From the NCBI RefSeq assembly GCF_000514815.1, contig NZ_AZWQ01000009.1, positions 224,299 to 288,298 of the forward strand: DNA of 64,000 nt, in the 5' to 3' direction. The notes beneath the pieces are model-generated. The model worked only from the letters and a program-made list of their open reading frames with translations, searched no databases and had not been told where the DNA came from. This DNA is from Salinispora fenicalii. GTDB taxonomy: Bacteria; Actinomycetota; Actinomycetes; Mycobacteriales; Micromonosporaceae. Shown here piece by piece: positions 53,193-61,705 of this stretch. A program made the translations under genes and the position numbers. Numbering within the stretch: position 1 is the stretch's first letter; the number at the start of each line of letters is the position of its first letter.

Positions 53193-53879
53193 ATGGGTGC
53201 GCTGCGCAAGGCGGGGGTCTGGCTCGGTCTGGTCGAGGAGGACGACGAGCGGGCTTACGACGACGGTGGCTACGACAAGGGTGGATACCGCGAGTCGCGG
53301 TATCGGTCGAGCCGATACTCCGAGGACTTTGGAGACGACGACGAAGAGGGCGACGAGGCCGCTCCGCCCCGCTCGCGGCTTGGCGACCGGGGGCGTCTGG
53401 AGCGGACTGCGGCGCGGTCGAGTGACATGGATCACCGCGAGGAAGACGAGCAGCCGGAGCGGGTCGAGCGTACTAGCGTCCGGTCGATCACCCGGTCCGC
53501 CCCCGAGTCGTCCGGAGCCCTGACCTATCACACCCGCGACAACCTGGCCTTGGCGCCGCAGGCGCCGGTCCGGGAACGGGTGCCGGTGGAGGAGGAGCAG
53601 CGCTACCAGATCACCACGCTGCACCCGACAACCTACCGGGAAGCGCGGACGATCGGTGAGCACTTCCGAGACGGTGTCCCCGTTATCATCAACCTGACGG
53701 AGATGGATGAGGCGGATGCGCGGCGACTGGTTGATTTCGCCGCCGGGCTGGCGTTCGGGCTGCGCGGTACGATCGAGCGCGTGACCAATCGGGTGTTCCT
53801 GCTGTCGCCGGCCAATGTCCAGGTCACCGCGGAGGACAAAGCCAAGATCGCTGAGGGCGGCTTCTTCAGTCTCAGTTGA
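53193..53879 (+). CDS. sepF: Cell division protein SepF
   Basis: SepF of 228 residues, a membrane anchor for FtsZ. The amphipathic N-terminal helix [19 protein letters not shown] is followed by a long acidic, Tyr/Arg-rich linker (about 20-130) and the C-terminal domain with [56 protein letters not shown] and [14 protein letters not shown]. In Actinobacteria, which lack FtsA, SepF is the main membrane tether. Confidence 0.95.
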   Translation: MGALRKAGVWLGLVEEDDERAYDDGGYDKGGYRESRYRSSRYSEDFGDDDEEGDEAAPPRSRLGDRGRLERTAARSSDMDHREEDEQPERVERTSVRSITRSAPESSGALTYHTRDNLALAPQAPVRERVPVEEEQRYQITTLHPTTYREARTIGEHFRDGVPVIINLTEMDEADARRLVDFAAGLAFGLRGTIERVTNRVFLLSPANVQVTAEDKAKIAEGGFFSLS

Positions 53880-53909
53880 TCAGCCCGAGTGCAAGGGACG
53901 TCGCCAGCC

Positions 53910-54218
53910 GTGCTGTCAATCCTGCTCCAGGTTCTTTATCTGGTCGTGTTTGTCTTTTTTCTTCTCCTGTTGTCCCGATTTGTGTTGAGCGCTGTGCTCC
54001 AGTACGGCCGACGTTGGCAACCAGGGCGTGGGGCGTCGGCGGGACTGGAAACCGTGTGGAGCGTCACTGATCCCCCGCTCCACGCGTTGAGGCGTGTGAT
54101 CCCTCCGCTGCGAATTGGTACCGTGAGCATCGACCTGGCCTCCCTTGTGCTCCTGGTTATCCTGATCGTGCTGATGGAGTTCGTGTTAGAGCCGTCGATC
54201 ATAAGTACCGCTGGATGA
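53910..54218 (+). CDS. YggT/YlmG-family membrane protein
   Basis: Membrane protein of 102 residues with two hydrophobic segments: [20 protein letters not shown] at the N-terminus and [20 protein letters not shown] at the C-terminus, flanking [20 protein letters not shown] (the family PP-L-R loop). It is conserved between sepF and divIVA in Gram-positives; its exact role is unclear. GTG 53910 is preferred: AAGGGA lies about 10 nt upstream and the family start fits. GTG 53889 lacks a ribosome binding site. Confidence 0.88.
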   Translation: MLSILLQVLYLVVFVFFLLLLSRFVLSAVLQYGRRWQPGRGASAGLETVWSVTDPPLHALRRVIPPLRIGTVSIDLASLVLLVILIVLMEFVLEPSIISTAG

Positions 54219-54259
54219 CCGATGCGCTTTCGCGGCCGCAACTGACCCGAGGAGTTTCG

Positions 54260-55072
54260 ATGCCGCTGACCCCGGCCGACGTCCACAACGTCGCCTTCAA
54301 AAAGCCGCCGATCGGCAAGCGGGGGTACGACGAGGAGGAGGTCGATGCCTTCCTGGACGAGGTCGAGCGTGAGCTGGCCCGTCTGATCGAGGAGAACAAC
54401 GAGCTGCGTGCTCAGGTGGAGCGCGGTGGCCGTGGCGGTGGCCCCGCCGGTCCGGTCGGCCCCGGCGGTGACGCCCGGCTCGCCGCCGAGCTCAACGACG
54501 TGAAGGCCCAGCTCGACCGGGTCCAGCGGGACAAGGCCGGGGCCGAGCAGGCAGCCCGCGCGATGCAGGCGGAGCTGGAGCAGGTTCGCGGCGCCGGTGC
54601 CGCGCCGGCCGGCGGCGACGGTGAGCAGCAGGCGCTCCGGGTGCTGATGATGGCCCAGCGGACCGCCGACGATCACGTCACCGATGCCCGCCGGGAAGCC
54701 GACCAGGTGCTCTCCGAGGCTCGGTCCAAGGCCGAGGAGGTCACCCGCGAGGCGCGGGCCAAGGCCGACGCCCTGGAGCGGGACGCCCGGCAGCGCCACC
54801 AGGAGGCCATGGGTGGCCTGGACACCAAGCGCACCGCGTTGCAGAAGCACATCGAGGAGCTCAAGCAGTTCGAGCGCGAGTACCGCACCCGCCTCAAGGC
54901 GTATCTGGAGAGTCAGCTGCGTGACCTTGACAGCCGTGGGCAGGGTCCGGAGGTCGAGCTTGACCGGACCGACGGTGGCGGGCGCGCCGGTGGTGGCAAT
55001 GGCCTCGCCGCAGCCGGTCTCGCCGGCTCCTACGGCGGCGGTCGCTCGGGTGCGCTGGAAGCCGGTCGCTGA
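54260..55072 (+). CDS. divIVA: DivIVA/Wag31 polar growth protein
   Basis: Coiled-coil protein of 270 residues marking cell poles and new septa. The membrane-binding N-terminus is [20 protein letters not shown], with [20 protein letters not shown] starting the first coiled coil. A Gly/Pro-rich hinge (about 70-90) is followed by a long coiled coil (about 93-232) and a Gly-rich tail. In Actinobacteria it directs apical wall growth. The ATG at 54260 has GAGGAGTTTCG before it; the frame opens 45 nt upstream, but that part overlaps yggT's end. Confidence 0.94.
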   Translation: MPLTPADVHNVAFKKPPIGKRGYDEEEVDAFLDEVERELARLIEENNELRAQVERGGRGGGPAGPVGPGGDARLAAELNDVKAQLDRVQRDKAGAEQAARAMQAELEQVRGAGAAPAGGDGEQQALRVLMMAQRTADDHVTDARREADQVLSEARSKAEEVTREARAKADALERDARQRHQEAMGGLDTKRTALQKHIEELKQFEREYRTRLKAYLESQLRDLDSRGQGPEVELDRTDGGGRAGGGNGLAAAGLAGSYGGGRSGALEAGR

Positions 55073-55103
55073 CAACACCGGCCGGCGGTCGTCGTACTGA
55101 CGG

Positions 55104-55733
55104 TTGCCCGGTCTCGCTCAGAATCGGAACGAGACGCGGGGGTGGGCTTTGATAGTCGCCAGTATCCTGCTCATTCTCGTTGCAGTGGTGCTGCTGGTAG
55201 CTGGCCTCGCTGATGGATCCAGCATCCTGCTGGTTGTCTCCATCGCGGCCAGCCTGCTGGCCGCCGTTGCGCTGGTCGTGGGTGCCCGCCAGGCAGCCGC
55301 GGCCCGAGCCGCAGCAGAGCGGACCCCGTCCGAGGCTCATCGAGGCGGTGGGAGTGCCTACCGGCAGCCGGACGGCTTCCTGCTTCCTGGCCAGCAGGCT
55401 CCCCCGCCGATCGACCATGGTGGCACCGGGTGGCGGCAACCACCCGGGCTGCCGGTCGCAGGCGTCGAACCGGTTGCGGACGACGGGCCAGCTCCACCGG
55501 CGGTTTCTCCTGCGGAGGCAGCGCGGCTGGCCCGAATGGACCGGGAGGTGTGGGTGGTCGACGGCCACTCCGACTACCACTTGGCTGGCTGTTCGCGGCT
55601 ACTCGGCGAGCCCGAGCCGCTTCCTGTCGCAGAGGCGATAGACCTCGGCTTTACCCCTTGTATCCCATGCGCCCCCGTTGCCGCCTTGTTGGCCGAGGAA
55701 GGGCAGATCGCCAGCGGCGGTGCCGGTGCCTGA
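55104..55733 (+). CDS. Membrane protein with a C-terminal His/Cys (Ada-like zinc) motif
   Basis: Protein of 209 residues of unknown function. Two membrane helices (WALIVASILLILVAVVLLVA and ILLVVSIAASLLAAVALVVG, about 14-60) are followed by a Pro-rich linker and a small C-terminal motif, YHLAGCSRLLG then GFTPCIPCAPVAALL. The spacing H-x3-C...C-x2-C resembles metal sites found in Ada-like modules. It follows divIVA by 31 nt. The TTG start is uncertain; a TTG at 55149 just before helix 1 is an alternative. It overlaps the DUF167 gene by a few nt. Confidence 0.6.
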   Translation: MPGLAQNRNETRGWALIVASILLILVAVVLLVAGLADGSSILLVVSIAASLLAAVALVVGARQAAAARAAAERTPSEAHRGGGSAYRQPDGFLLPGQQAPPPIDHGGTGWRQPPGLPVAGVEPVADDGPAPPAVSPAEAARLARMDREVWVVDGHSDYHLAGCSRLLGEPEPLPVAEAIDLGFTPCIPCAPVAALLAEEGQIASGGAGA

Positions 55734-56040
55734 GGCGCCAGACGCCCGCGCCAGTGAGTCGCTGACCGTCGCGGTCCGGATCAAACCGGGATCATCTCGG
55801 TCCCGCGTTGGCGGCTGCTACCTGGGTCCGTACGGCCCTGCTCTCGTCATTGCGGTGACGGCACCACCTGTGGACGGGCGGGCCACCGAGGCGGCGCGCC
55901 GTGCCCTCGCCGAAGCGCTCGGAATCCGGCGAGCAGCGGTATCGCTGGGTGTTGGGACGGTCAGCCGAAACAAGATCTTCTATGTTGGTGGGGTTGGCGC
56001 CGAGATTAGTGAGGCGCTGCACCGACTCCGCGACGGATAG
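55726..56040 (+). CDS. DUF167/YggU-family protein
   Basis: Small DUF167 protein of about 104 residues. Signature stretches are VAVRIKPGSSRSRVGG, LVIAVTAPPVDGRATEAARR (about 44-63), ALAEALGIRRAAVSLGVGTV and SRNKIFYVGG. Function unknown; the family is widespread near yggT. The start is uncertain: GTG at 55720 and 55726 are both in frame and overlap the upstream gene. Confidence 0.85.
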   Translation: MPEAPDARASESLTVAVRIKPGSSRSRVGGCYLGPYGPALVIAVTAPPVDGRATEAARRALAEALGIRRAAVSLGVGTVSRNKIFYVGGVGAEISEALHRLRDG

Positions 56041-56140
56041 GGCGGGTCAGCCGGGTGCCTCGACCCGGCGAGCTAGTGGCCACGTCGACTATCTGTTCGG
56101 TTAACGGATCAGGCCGGCCTGTGCCCTGGCCTCAATACTT

Positions 56141-56268
56141 GGCCCGCCCCTGGTGGTTGGGCCTACTCCCTGGTTGGGGCCGGCCCTCTGGTAGTTGGGG
56201 CCCGCCCTCTGGTAATTGGGGCCCGCCCCCTGGTCGTTGGGCCTAGCCCCTGGTAGTTGGCCCGGCCG
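56141..56268 (+). repeat. Degenerate tandem repeat of about 17-21 bp
   Basis: Six imperfect units of the form GGGGCCCGCCCYCTGGTNGTT run head to tail, with a partial seventh. The units differ in length and in a few bases, so it looks like a minisatellite that has drifted. Confidence 0.75.
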
Positions 56269-56469
56269 CAGCTTCCGCTCCCGTCGCCCTGACCTGCCCG
56301 ATCTGGGTAGGGCAGCGGCGCTGCTGGTTGGCTGCGGACCGCTGGCTGGCAGTGGCGGGCGGCGTCGAGTTGGCGATTACGAGGAGGGCCGGAGCGATCG
56401 GTCTGCTAGCGTTCTTTTTGCCCGAGATGAGTAAATTCGGGGTGGGCGTCAGGGCGTCGGTGCGCCACA

Positions 56470-56498
56470 TTGTCGGACGCCTGTACGTTCCGTATCCT
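56470..56498 (+). promoter_or_regulatory. Promoter of the dksA-like gene
   Basis: TTGTCG (56470-56475), 17-nt spacer, TATCCT (56493-56498). This is among the best two-element promoter matches in the window. The predicted leader to the ATG at 56622 is about 117 nt and includes a GCCGCGG/CCGCGGC hairpin just upstream of the ribosome binding site AAGGGAG. Confidence 0.6.
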
Positions 56499-56621
56499 TG
56501 CGAACCTCCGGAGTGCGCGGCCATATGGCTGCGCGCCCGTTTTGTACCTGGGGGCGCCGAACGCGGCGGCCTCTGTCCAGGTGCCGCGGTCCTCCGCGGC
56601 TCCGCGGCTAAGGGAGCGACG

Positions 56622-57041
56622 ATGGCGAAGCCAGCCGACACCAGGACCGCCGGCCGTAAGCCGGCGACCAAGTCCACCCGCAGCGCAGCGGAGACCGAGA
56701 AGATCCGGGCAGCCTTGGCAGCACGGCGAGACGAGCTTCGTGCCGAGTATGATCAGACGTTGAGCGAGATCACCGAGCTGCAGCGCGACCGGCTGACCGA
56801 CTCGGCCGGGGACGACCAGGCCGACACTGGTACCAAGACGTTCGAGCGGGAGCAGGAGATCTCCCTCGCGAACAGCATCCTGGAACGGATCACGCAGGTC
56901 GAGCGGGCACTGGAGCGGCTCGATGAGGGTGGCTACGGCTGGTGTGAGCGGTGCGGTAACCCGATCCCGGTGGAGCGGCTGGCTGCCTTCCCGTCGGCGA
57001 CCCTCTGTGTGACCTGTAAGCAGCTGGCGGAGCGGCGCTGA
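56622..57041 (+). CDS. TraR/DksA-family zinc finger protein
   Basis: Protein of 139 residues. A basic Ala/Lys-rich N-terminus (about 1-28) leads to a coiled coil (about 29-105, ending EISLANSILERITQVERALE) and a four-Cys zinc finger, CERCGNPIP with LCVTCKQLAE (about 109-136). DksA-type proteins bind RNA polymerase through its secondary channel; whether this one does is not known. ATG 56622 has AAGGGAGCGACG upstream. Confidence 0.88.
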   Translation: MAKPADTRTAGRKPATKSTRSAAETEKIRAALAARRDELRAEYDQTLSEITELQRDRLTDSAGDDQADTGTKTFEREQEISLANSILERITQVERALERLDEGGYGWCERCGNPIPVERLAAFPSATLCVTCKQLAERR

Positions 57042-57104
57042 GACCTCGCTTCCCAGCAGCCCGGTGAGGCGGCGTCCGCCGCCGCGAGCGTCGATGGGGA
57101 GCAG

Positions 57105-57821
57105 ATGACCGCAGGACCGACCCCGGGATCCGGCCGCGCCGAGGCGGCCGGGCCCACCGGATCCGCCGAGCCGGTAGGCCGTCCGGCCCCCGGGCCGGAT
57201 GGGCCCGTCGAGGCCGACGGTGCCATCGAGGCGGACGGTGCCGTCGAGGCGGACCGTGCTGCCGACGGTGCGACGACCCGGCGCCGTGCCGCGTCGATCC
57301 TGCTCGGCATCGGCCTTGCCGTGCTGGCGCTCGACTTCGTGACCAAGCATCTGGCACTACAGGCGCTGGAGGGCCGGGAGCCGGTCGAGCTCCTGGGTGG
57401 CCTGGTCTATCTCAGCCTCACCCGCAACAGCGGTGCGGCGTGGAGCATCGGCGCCGACCACACCTGGATCTTCTCGCTGATCACCATCCTCGTGATCGGC
57501 TGGATTCTCTGGACGGCGCTGCGCCTGCGCTCCGTACCCTGGGCAGTGTCGTTGGGGCTGGTGCTTGGCGGGGCACTCGGGAACCTGATGGACCGGATCT
57601 TCCGTGCTCCGGGCTGGTTCGTCGGGCACGTGGTCGACATGATCAGTGTCCTCGAGCCGTACGGCCGGGCATTTCCGGTGTTCAACGTGGCCGACAGCGC
57701 ACTGGTCTGCGGCGTCTGTCTCGCGGTGTTCCTGGAACTGACCGGCCGCCAGCGTGACGGCAGGCGGCTCGGCCGGGATGGGCGACGGGCGGCCCCCACC
57801 GTGTCGCGGGAGCAGGCATGA
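57105..57821 (+). CDS. lspA: Lipoprotein signal peptidase (signal peptidase II)
   Basis: Aspartic membrane protease of 238 residues that removes signal peptides from prolipoproteins. Four helices are clear. The catalytic Asp residues lie in [17 protein letters not shown] and [32 protein letters not shown] is another conserved motif. The N-terminal extension (about 1-60) has a repeated EADGA unit and is probably cytoplasmic and disordered. It overlaps the pseudouridine synthase gene by 4 nt, a common pairing. Confidence 0.94.
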   Translation: MTAGPTPGSGRAEAAGPTGSAEPVGRPAPGPDGPVEADGAIEADGAVEADRAADGATTRRRAASILLGIGLAVLALDFVTKHLALQALEGREPVELLGGLVYLSLTRNSGAAWSIGADHTWIFSLITILVIGWILWTALRLRSVPWAVSLGLVLGGALGNLMDRIFRAPGWFVGHVVDMISVLEPYGRAFPVFNVADSALVCGVCLAVFLELTGRQRDGRRLGRDGRRAAPTVSREQA

Positions 57822-58759
57822 CGGCGGCGTACGCGGGCGGTGGCCAACGATCGCTGCCAGTCCCGGACGGGCTCGACGGACTCCGCCTCGACCAGGCCGT
57901 CGCGCGGCTCTTCGGGCTCTCCCGGACGACCGCGGCGGCATTGGTTGACGCCGGCGATGCACTGGTCGATGGCACGGTGCGGGCTAACTCCTACAAGATT
58001 CGGGCTGGGTCCTGGCTGGAGGTGACACTGCCGGGGCCGGCGGCTCCGCCGGCCGTCGTGCCGCAGGTGGTGTCCGGCCTGCGCGTCGTGTATGCCGACG
58101 ACGACATCGTGGTGGTGGACAAGCCGGTCGGCGTGGCCGCCCACCCCAGTCCCGGTTGGACCGGACCGACCGTGATCGGTGGGCTTGCCGCGATCGGCCA
58201 CCGGATCGCCACTAGCGGCGCCGCCGAACGGCAGGGCGTGGTGCACCGGCTCGATGTCGGCACGACCGGGATCATGGTGGTGGCCAAGAGCGAACAGGCC
58301 TACACCGTCTTGAAGCGGGCGTTCAAGTACCGCGAGGTGGAGAAGCGCTACCACGCCGTGGTGCAGGGGCATCTTGATCCATTGCGCGGCACGATCGATG
58401 CTCCGATCGACCGGCACCCACACCACGACTACCGTTGGGCGGTTGTCTCGGGCGGTAAGCCCAGCATCACCCACTACGACACCCTTGAGGCGTTTCCAGC
58501 GGCCAGCCTTGTCGACGTACGGCTGGAGACGGGCCGCACGCACCAGATCCGCGTGCACTTCTCGACGCTGCGTCACCCCTGTGTGGGTGACCTCACGTAC
58601 GGAGCCGATCCCACCCTCGCCAAGCGGCTCGGCCTGGATCGGCAGTGGCTCCATGCCCGGGAGTTGGGGTTCCGCCATCCCCGAACAGGGGCGGAGGTCT
58701 GCTTCGTCAGCGACTACCCTGACGATCTGGATCGCGCGCTGGAAATCCTGCGGGAATGA
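57818..58759 (+). CDS. RluD-family 23S rRNA pseudouridine synthase
   Basis: RluA/RluD-type pseudouridine synthase of 313 residues. An N-terminal S4 RNA-binding domain ([20 protein letters not shown], about 27-46) precedes the catalytic domain, with the catalytic Asp in [18 protein letters not shown] (about 144-161). [20 protein letters not shown] (about 233-252) and [13 protein letters not shown] complete the family set. The closest characterised type is RluD, but target uridines are not shown by sequence. Coupled to lspA by ATGA. Confidence 0.92.
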   Translation: MTAAYAGGGQRSLPVPDGLDGLRLDQAVARLFGLSRTTAAALVDAGDALVDGTVRANSYKIRAGSWLEVTLPGPAAPPAVVPQVVSGLRVVYADDDIVVVDKPVGVAAHPSPGWTGPTVIGGLAAIGHRIATSGAAERQGVVHRLDVGTTGIMVVAKSEQAYTVLKRAFKYREVEKRYHAVVQGHLDPLRGTIDAPIDRHPHHDYRWAVVSGGKPSITHYDTLEAFPAASLVDVRLETGRTHQIRVHFSTLRHPCVGDLTYGADPTLAKRLGLDRQWLHARELGFRHPRTGAEVCFVSDYPDDLDRALEILRE

Positions 58760-58808
58760 GTGTGGCGATGACCTGACCAACCCAACGCGAGGAGGAGGAT
58801 CTCCGTCC

Positions 58809-60002
58809 GTGCGCTCCGGTGACCTGCTGCGCCAGCTGGACCAGCGGCTGTTGCCCCATCTCATGGGCGCGGCGAACCGGCTGGCCCAGGGCCCTGCTCA
58901 ACCCGGGGTCCTCCTCGCGGCTGTGCTGCTCTCCTGCCTTGCGGTGACGGGCACCGCGGTGTGGGGGATTGGTGGTCCGAAGGTCGGTGCCCCCATTGCG
59001 GACGAGGTGACCCGGGTCGGGGTGGCCGCTGGGGAGTCCATTCCCGGCTACCTGCAGGACGCCACGGATGACCTGGCGGCGCTGCCGACGGCGGCCCCGT
59101 CCCTGGAGAATGACACCTTCGCGCTGGTCTCGCTGTCGGCATATCTGACGCCGCATCAGGCCGCCAACGTCTTCGGTGACGTGCCGCTCGCCGCTGTCAT
59201 CGGTCGGGTGCCACTACCGGAGCGGCAGACCGAGGTTGTCCGGCTCGACGTGCCGGGCCTGCCGGGTGACGTGATCACCGCCATGGCTGACCTGGCGGCT
59301 CGTAAGGAACGGGAGGCGGGCGACTATCGGGACCGGGCCGCCGCGGTCAGTGATGGGAGACCGGAGCAGCGCGAGCAGCGCGAGCTGTATCTCAGCGCGG
59401 CGCAGATGGCGGAGGCCGAAGCCACGGCATACCGTGGCGGGTGCGCTTGTGTCTACGCGGCGGTGGTTCGCGCGGAGCCGGTCGAGCTGCGACAGGTGGC
59501 GTCTCAGCCGGCCGTCCGGGTCGTTGACCCCGCGCCGGAGGTGCGTCGGCTGGACCGGGTCGTCTTCACCCCGCCTCTGCCAGAGCAGGAGCTGGTCGCG
59601 CACCCCTTTACGGACGCCGATCTGACCACCCCCGATCCGGTGGTCACCGATCCGGTGGTCCCGAACCCGGTTGTTCCGGACCCGGTTGTTCCGGACCCGG
59701 TGGTCCCGGATCCGGTTACCACCCCCACGCCGGTGCCCTCCACCCCGGAGGAACCGGATTCGGTCACCCCCACTCCGGAATTCGAACCGGCCATCCCGGA
59801 CCCGCCAACGCCGACGCCGAGTGAGGAACCCGTTGTCGATCCGGTCCCGGAGGCGAGGAAGTCACCATCGATTTCGGCCAGCTCTACCCACTCGGCCGGG
59901 GCGCCGCCCACGCCGACTACCTCGGCGAACGCGGTCGACAGCGGCGCATCTGAGCCGGTTTCGGATGGCGAGGTCGGCCCGGCGGCAGGCGGACCGGTAT
60001 AG
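58809..60002 (+). CDS. Membrane-anchored Pro-rich repeat protein of unknown function
   Basis: Protein of 397 residues, family not recognised. One membrane helix (GVLLAAVLLSCLAVTGTAVW, about 34-53) is followed by an extracytoplasmic region with a helical stretch (MADLAARKEREAGDYRDRAA) and a pair of Cys (GGCACVYAAVVRAEPVEL). From about residue 275 it is Pro/Val/Thr-rich, including six five-residue DPVVP repeats (59634-59723). GAGGAGGAGG lies upstream of the GTG start. A ParA-like ATPase gene follows after 41 nt, so they may act together at the envelope; that is inference. Confidence 0.65.
   Translation: MRSGDLLRQLDQRLLPHLMGAANRLAQGPAQPGVLLAAVLLSCLAVTGTAVWGIGGPKVGAPIADEVTRVGVAAGESIPGYLQDATDDLAALPTAAPSLENDTFALVSLSAYLTPHQAANVFGDVPLAAVIGRVPLPERQTEVVRLDVPGLPGDVITAMADLAARKEREAGDYRDRAAAVSDGRPEQREQRELYLSAAQMAEAEATAYRGGCACVYAAVVRAEPVELRQVASQPAVRVVDPAPEVRRLDRVVFTPPLPEQELVAHPFTDADLTTPDPVVTDPVVPNPVVPDPVVPDPVVPDPVTTPTPVPSTPEEPDSVTPTPEFEPAIPDPPTPTPSEEPVVDPVPEARKSPSISASSTHSAGAPPTPTTSANAVDSGASEPVSDGEVGPAAGGPV
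59634..59723 (+). repeat. Six 15-bp units encoding DPVVP repeats
   Basis: Units of GATCCGGTGGTCCCG type repeat six times in frame, encoding DPVVT, DPVVP, NPVVP, DPVVP, DPVVP, DPVTT. This would be a stiff Pro-rich spacer outside the membrane. Confidence 0.8.
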
Positions 60003-60043
60003 CCCTAATAGGCTTTCGTTCGTAGCCTGTCAGGCGGGGCAGC

Positions 60044-61648
60044 ATGAAGCTGGGAGGGCGAGCCGTGGAGGGCAGCGAGACCGGCTGGGGCCAGCCGGCC
60101 GAACCGGCACCGCGGTGGCGGGCGTTGCTCGACCGGGCGCGGCTCGGTAGCCGCGCGGCTGAGCCGGCCGGGCCGGACCGTTCGGGGCCTGCGGCCCCTG
60201 CTGAGCCATTGCCTCGACGGGCCGCGGGTAACGGCTACGCGGCCCGCGTGCCGGCAACCGGATCGCACGTGCCGGGCGGTTTGCCGCCCGCCGAGTTGTC
60301 GTATGGCGCGGAGACGCGTACCTACGGGGCTGATCCGCGGGACGCGGGGCACCGGGGTGAGCCGGCGTACCGGGCCGAGCACGGATTCCAGGCCGAGCCG
60401 GCGTATGGGGCTGATCCGGGCTACCGGACCCCGGTGGCTCCGGGGCCGGAGCCTCGCTACTCCGAACCGGAGCCACCGCCGGCGCAGTCCCGCTACGCCT
60501 TGCTCGACAACGGATACCGGCATGCGCCGCCGGCCGAGAACGGCTACCGCGCTGAGCCGGCGTACCGCTCTGAGCCGGCGTATCGCTCCGAACCGGCATA
60601 CCGCTCCGAACCGGGGTACCGCTCTGAGCCGGCGTACCGCTCCGAACCGGGGTACCGCTCTGAGCCGGCGTATCGCTCCGAACCGGGGTACCGCTCTGAG
60701 CCGGCGTATCGCGCCGAGCCGGCGTACCAAGCTGATCCCGGGAATCGGGCTGAGAACGACTATCGCTCCGAGGCGGCATACCAGGCTGCGGTCGGCCGGG
60801 GCTACGCCCGGGTGGAATGGCGGCAGCCCGCAGCGGCGAGTGACTCGGAACGCGCGGCCACCGTACTGCGGGGCGAGCTCGGTAGTCCCCGTGTGCTGGC
60901 GTTCGCGAACCCCAAGGGTGGCGTGCACAAAACCACTGCGACTGTGCTGGCCGCTGCGACCGTCGGCAGCGTGCGGGGCCGGGGTGTGCTGGCCTGGGAC
61001 GACAACGAGCTACGAGGCACGCTCGGGCTGCGTGCGGGCAGCGCCCGGCACGCCCGTACCATCCGACATCTGATCAGCGACCTCGCGCACATCGAGATCA
61101 AGGATGGGCCGGAGCTGCTGGATCAGCTCGACGACTATCTCCGGCATGCCTCGGACGGCTCGTACGACGTGCTGGCGGGTGAGGAGAGTCCCCGGTTCGC
61201 CCAGCGGCTCGATCAGTTCACTGTCCGGCGGGTGCTGGAGCTACTCCGCCGTACCCACGACGTGATCTGTGTGGACACCGGTAACAACGTGGAGAGCCCC
61301 AATTGGCGCACCGTCATGCAGGCTGCCGACCAACTCGTGGTTACCACAGTGCCGCGGGAGGACGCCGCGTTCAGTGCTGACTGGATGCTTGACCTGCTGC
61401 ACGAGGTGGGCATGGGTGAGTTGGCCGACAACGCGGTGACCTTGATCTCGTGCCCGACCCCGGGGCACAGTGAGCTCCGCGTCGACCTGGAACGACACTT
61501 CGCTACCCGGACTCGGGCGGTGACCGTGGTGCCGTACGACCCGAATCTGGAGTCCGGCTCGTCAATCGAGTACGGCCAGCTCCAGCCGGCGACCCGGGAG
61601 GCGTGGTTGAGCGCCGCCGCGGTGATGCTGGAGCCGTTCGCCCGCTGA
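60044..61648 (+). CDS. ParA/MinD-like ATPase with a repeat-rich N-terminus and altered P-loop
   Basis: Protein of 534 residues. The first 240 residues are disordered and Tyr/Glu/Pro-rich, with eleven six-residue units (YRSEPA/YRSEPG, residues 168-233). The ATPase domain follows. Its deviant Walker A reads ANPKGGVHKTTATVLAA (K291 to T298), with His295 where most ParA/MinD proteins have Gly. The switch region is RGVLAWDDNELRGTLGLR and the Walker B-like strand is VICVDTGNNVESPNWRTV. The C-terminal SIEYGQLQPATREAWLS also looks family-specific. GTG 60065 is an alternative start with a better ribosome binding site. Role unknown; localisation or trafficking is likely. Confidence 0.75.
   Translation: MKLGGRAVEGSETGWGQPAEPAPRWRALLDRARLGSRAAEPAGPDRSGPAAPAEPLPRRAAGNGYAARVPATGSHVPGGLPPAELSYGAETRTYGADPRDAGHRGEPAYRAEHGFQAEPAYGADPGYRTPVAPGPEPRYSEPEPPPAQSRYALLDNGYRHAPPAENGYRAEPAYRSEPAYRSEPAYRSEPGYRSEPAYRSEPGYRSEPAYRSEPGYRSEPAYRAEPAYQADPGNRAENDYRSEAAYQAAVGRGYARVEWRQPAAASDSERAATVLRGELGSPRVLAFANPKGGVHKTTATVLAAATVGSVRGRGVLAWDDNELRGTLGLRAGSARHARTIRHLISDLAHIEIKDGPELLDQLDDYLRHASDGSYDVLAGEESPRFAQRLDQFTVRRVLELLRRTHDVICVDTGNNVESPNWRTVMQAADQLVVTTVPREDAAFSADWMLDLLHEVGMGELADNAVTLISCPTPGHSELRVDLERHFATRTRAVTVVPYDPNLESGSSIEYGQLQPATREAWLSAAAVMLEPFAR
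60545..60742 (+). repeat. Eleven tandem 18-bp units in the ParA-like gene
   Basis: Units of TACCGCTCTGAGCCGGCG type begin every 18 bp from 60545 to 60725. They encode YRSEP[A/G] repeats, and some adjacent units are identical, so copy number is likely to vary between strains. Confidence 0.85.
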
Positions 61649-61705
61649 GTGGGCGTGTCGTCCACCGGCGCCCCACGGCGCCGCCACTCCTGAGAGGATC
61701 ACCGG

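Larger units (their letters stand above)
56041..56621 (+). other. Long intergenic region with minisatellite, promoter and structured leader
   Basis: 581 nt without a convincing gene. It holds a tandem repeat (56141-56268), a good promoter (56470-56498) and a GC hairpin (56583-56600) just before the dksA-like ribosome binding site. The frame of the dksA-like gene is open back to 56328 but that part lacks family similarity. Confidence 0.6.

Noticed and set aside
56141..56268. CRISPR array
   Set aside because: The units are adjacent with no unique spacers, vary in length, and no cas genes are present. The same holds for the repeats at 16021-16088 and 60545-60742.
56328..56621. Longer N-terminus for the dksA-like protein
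   Set aside because: The added 98 residues lack family similarity and the promoter at 56470-56498 lies within them; the ATG at 56622 has a good ribosome binding site.
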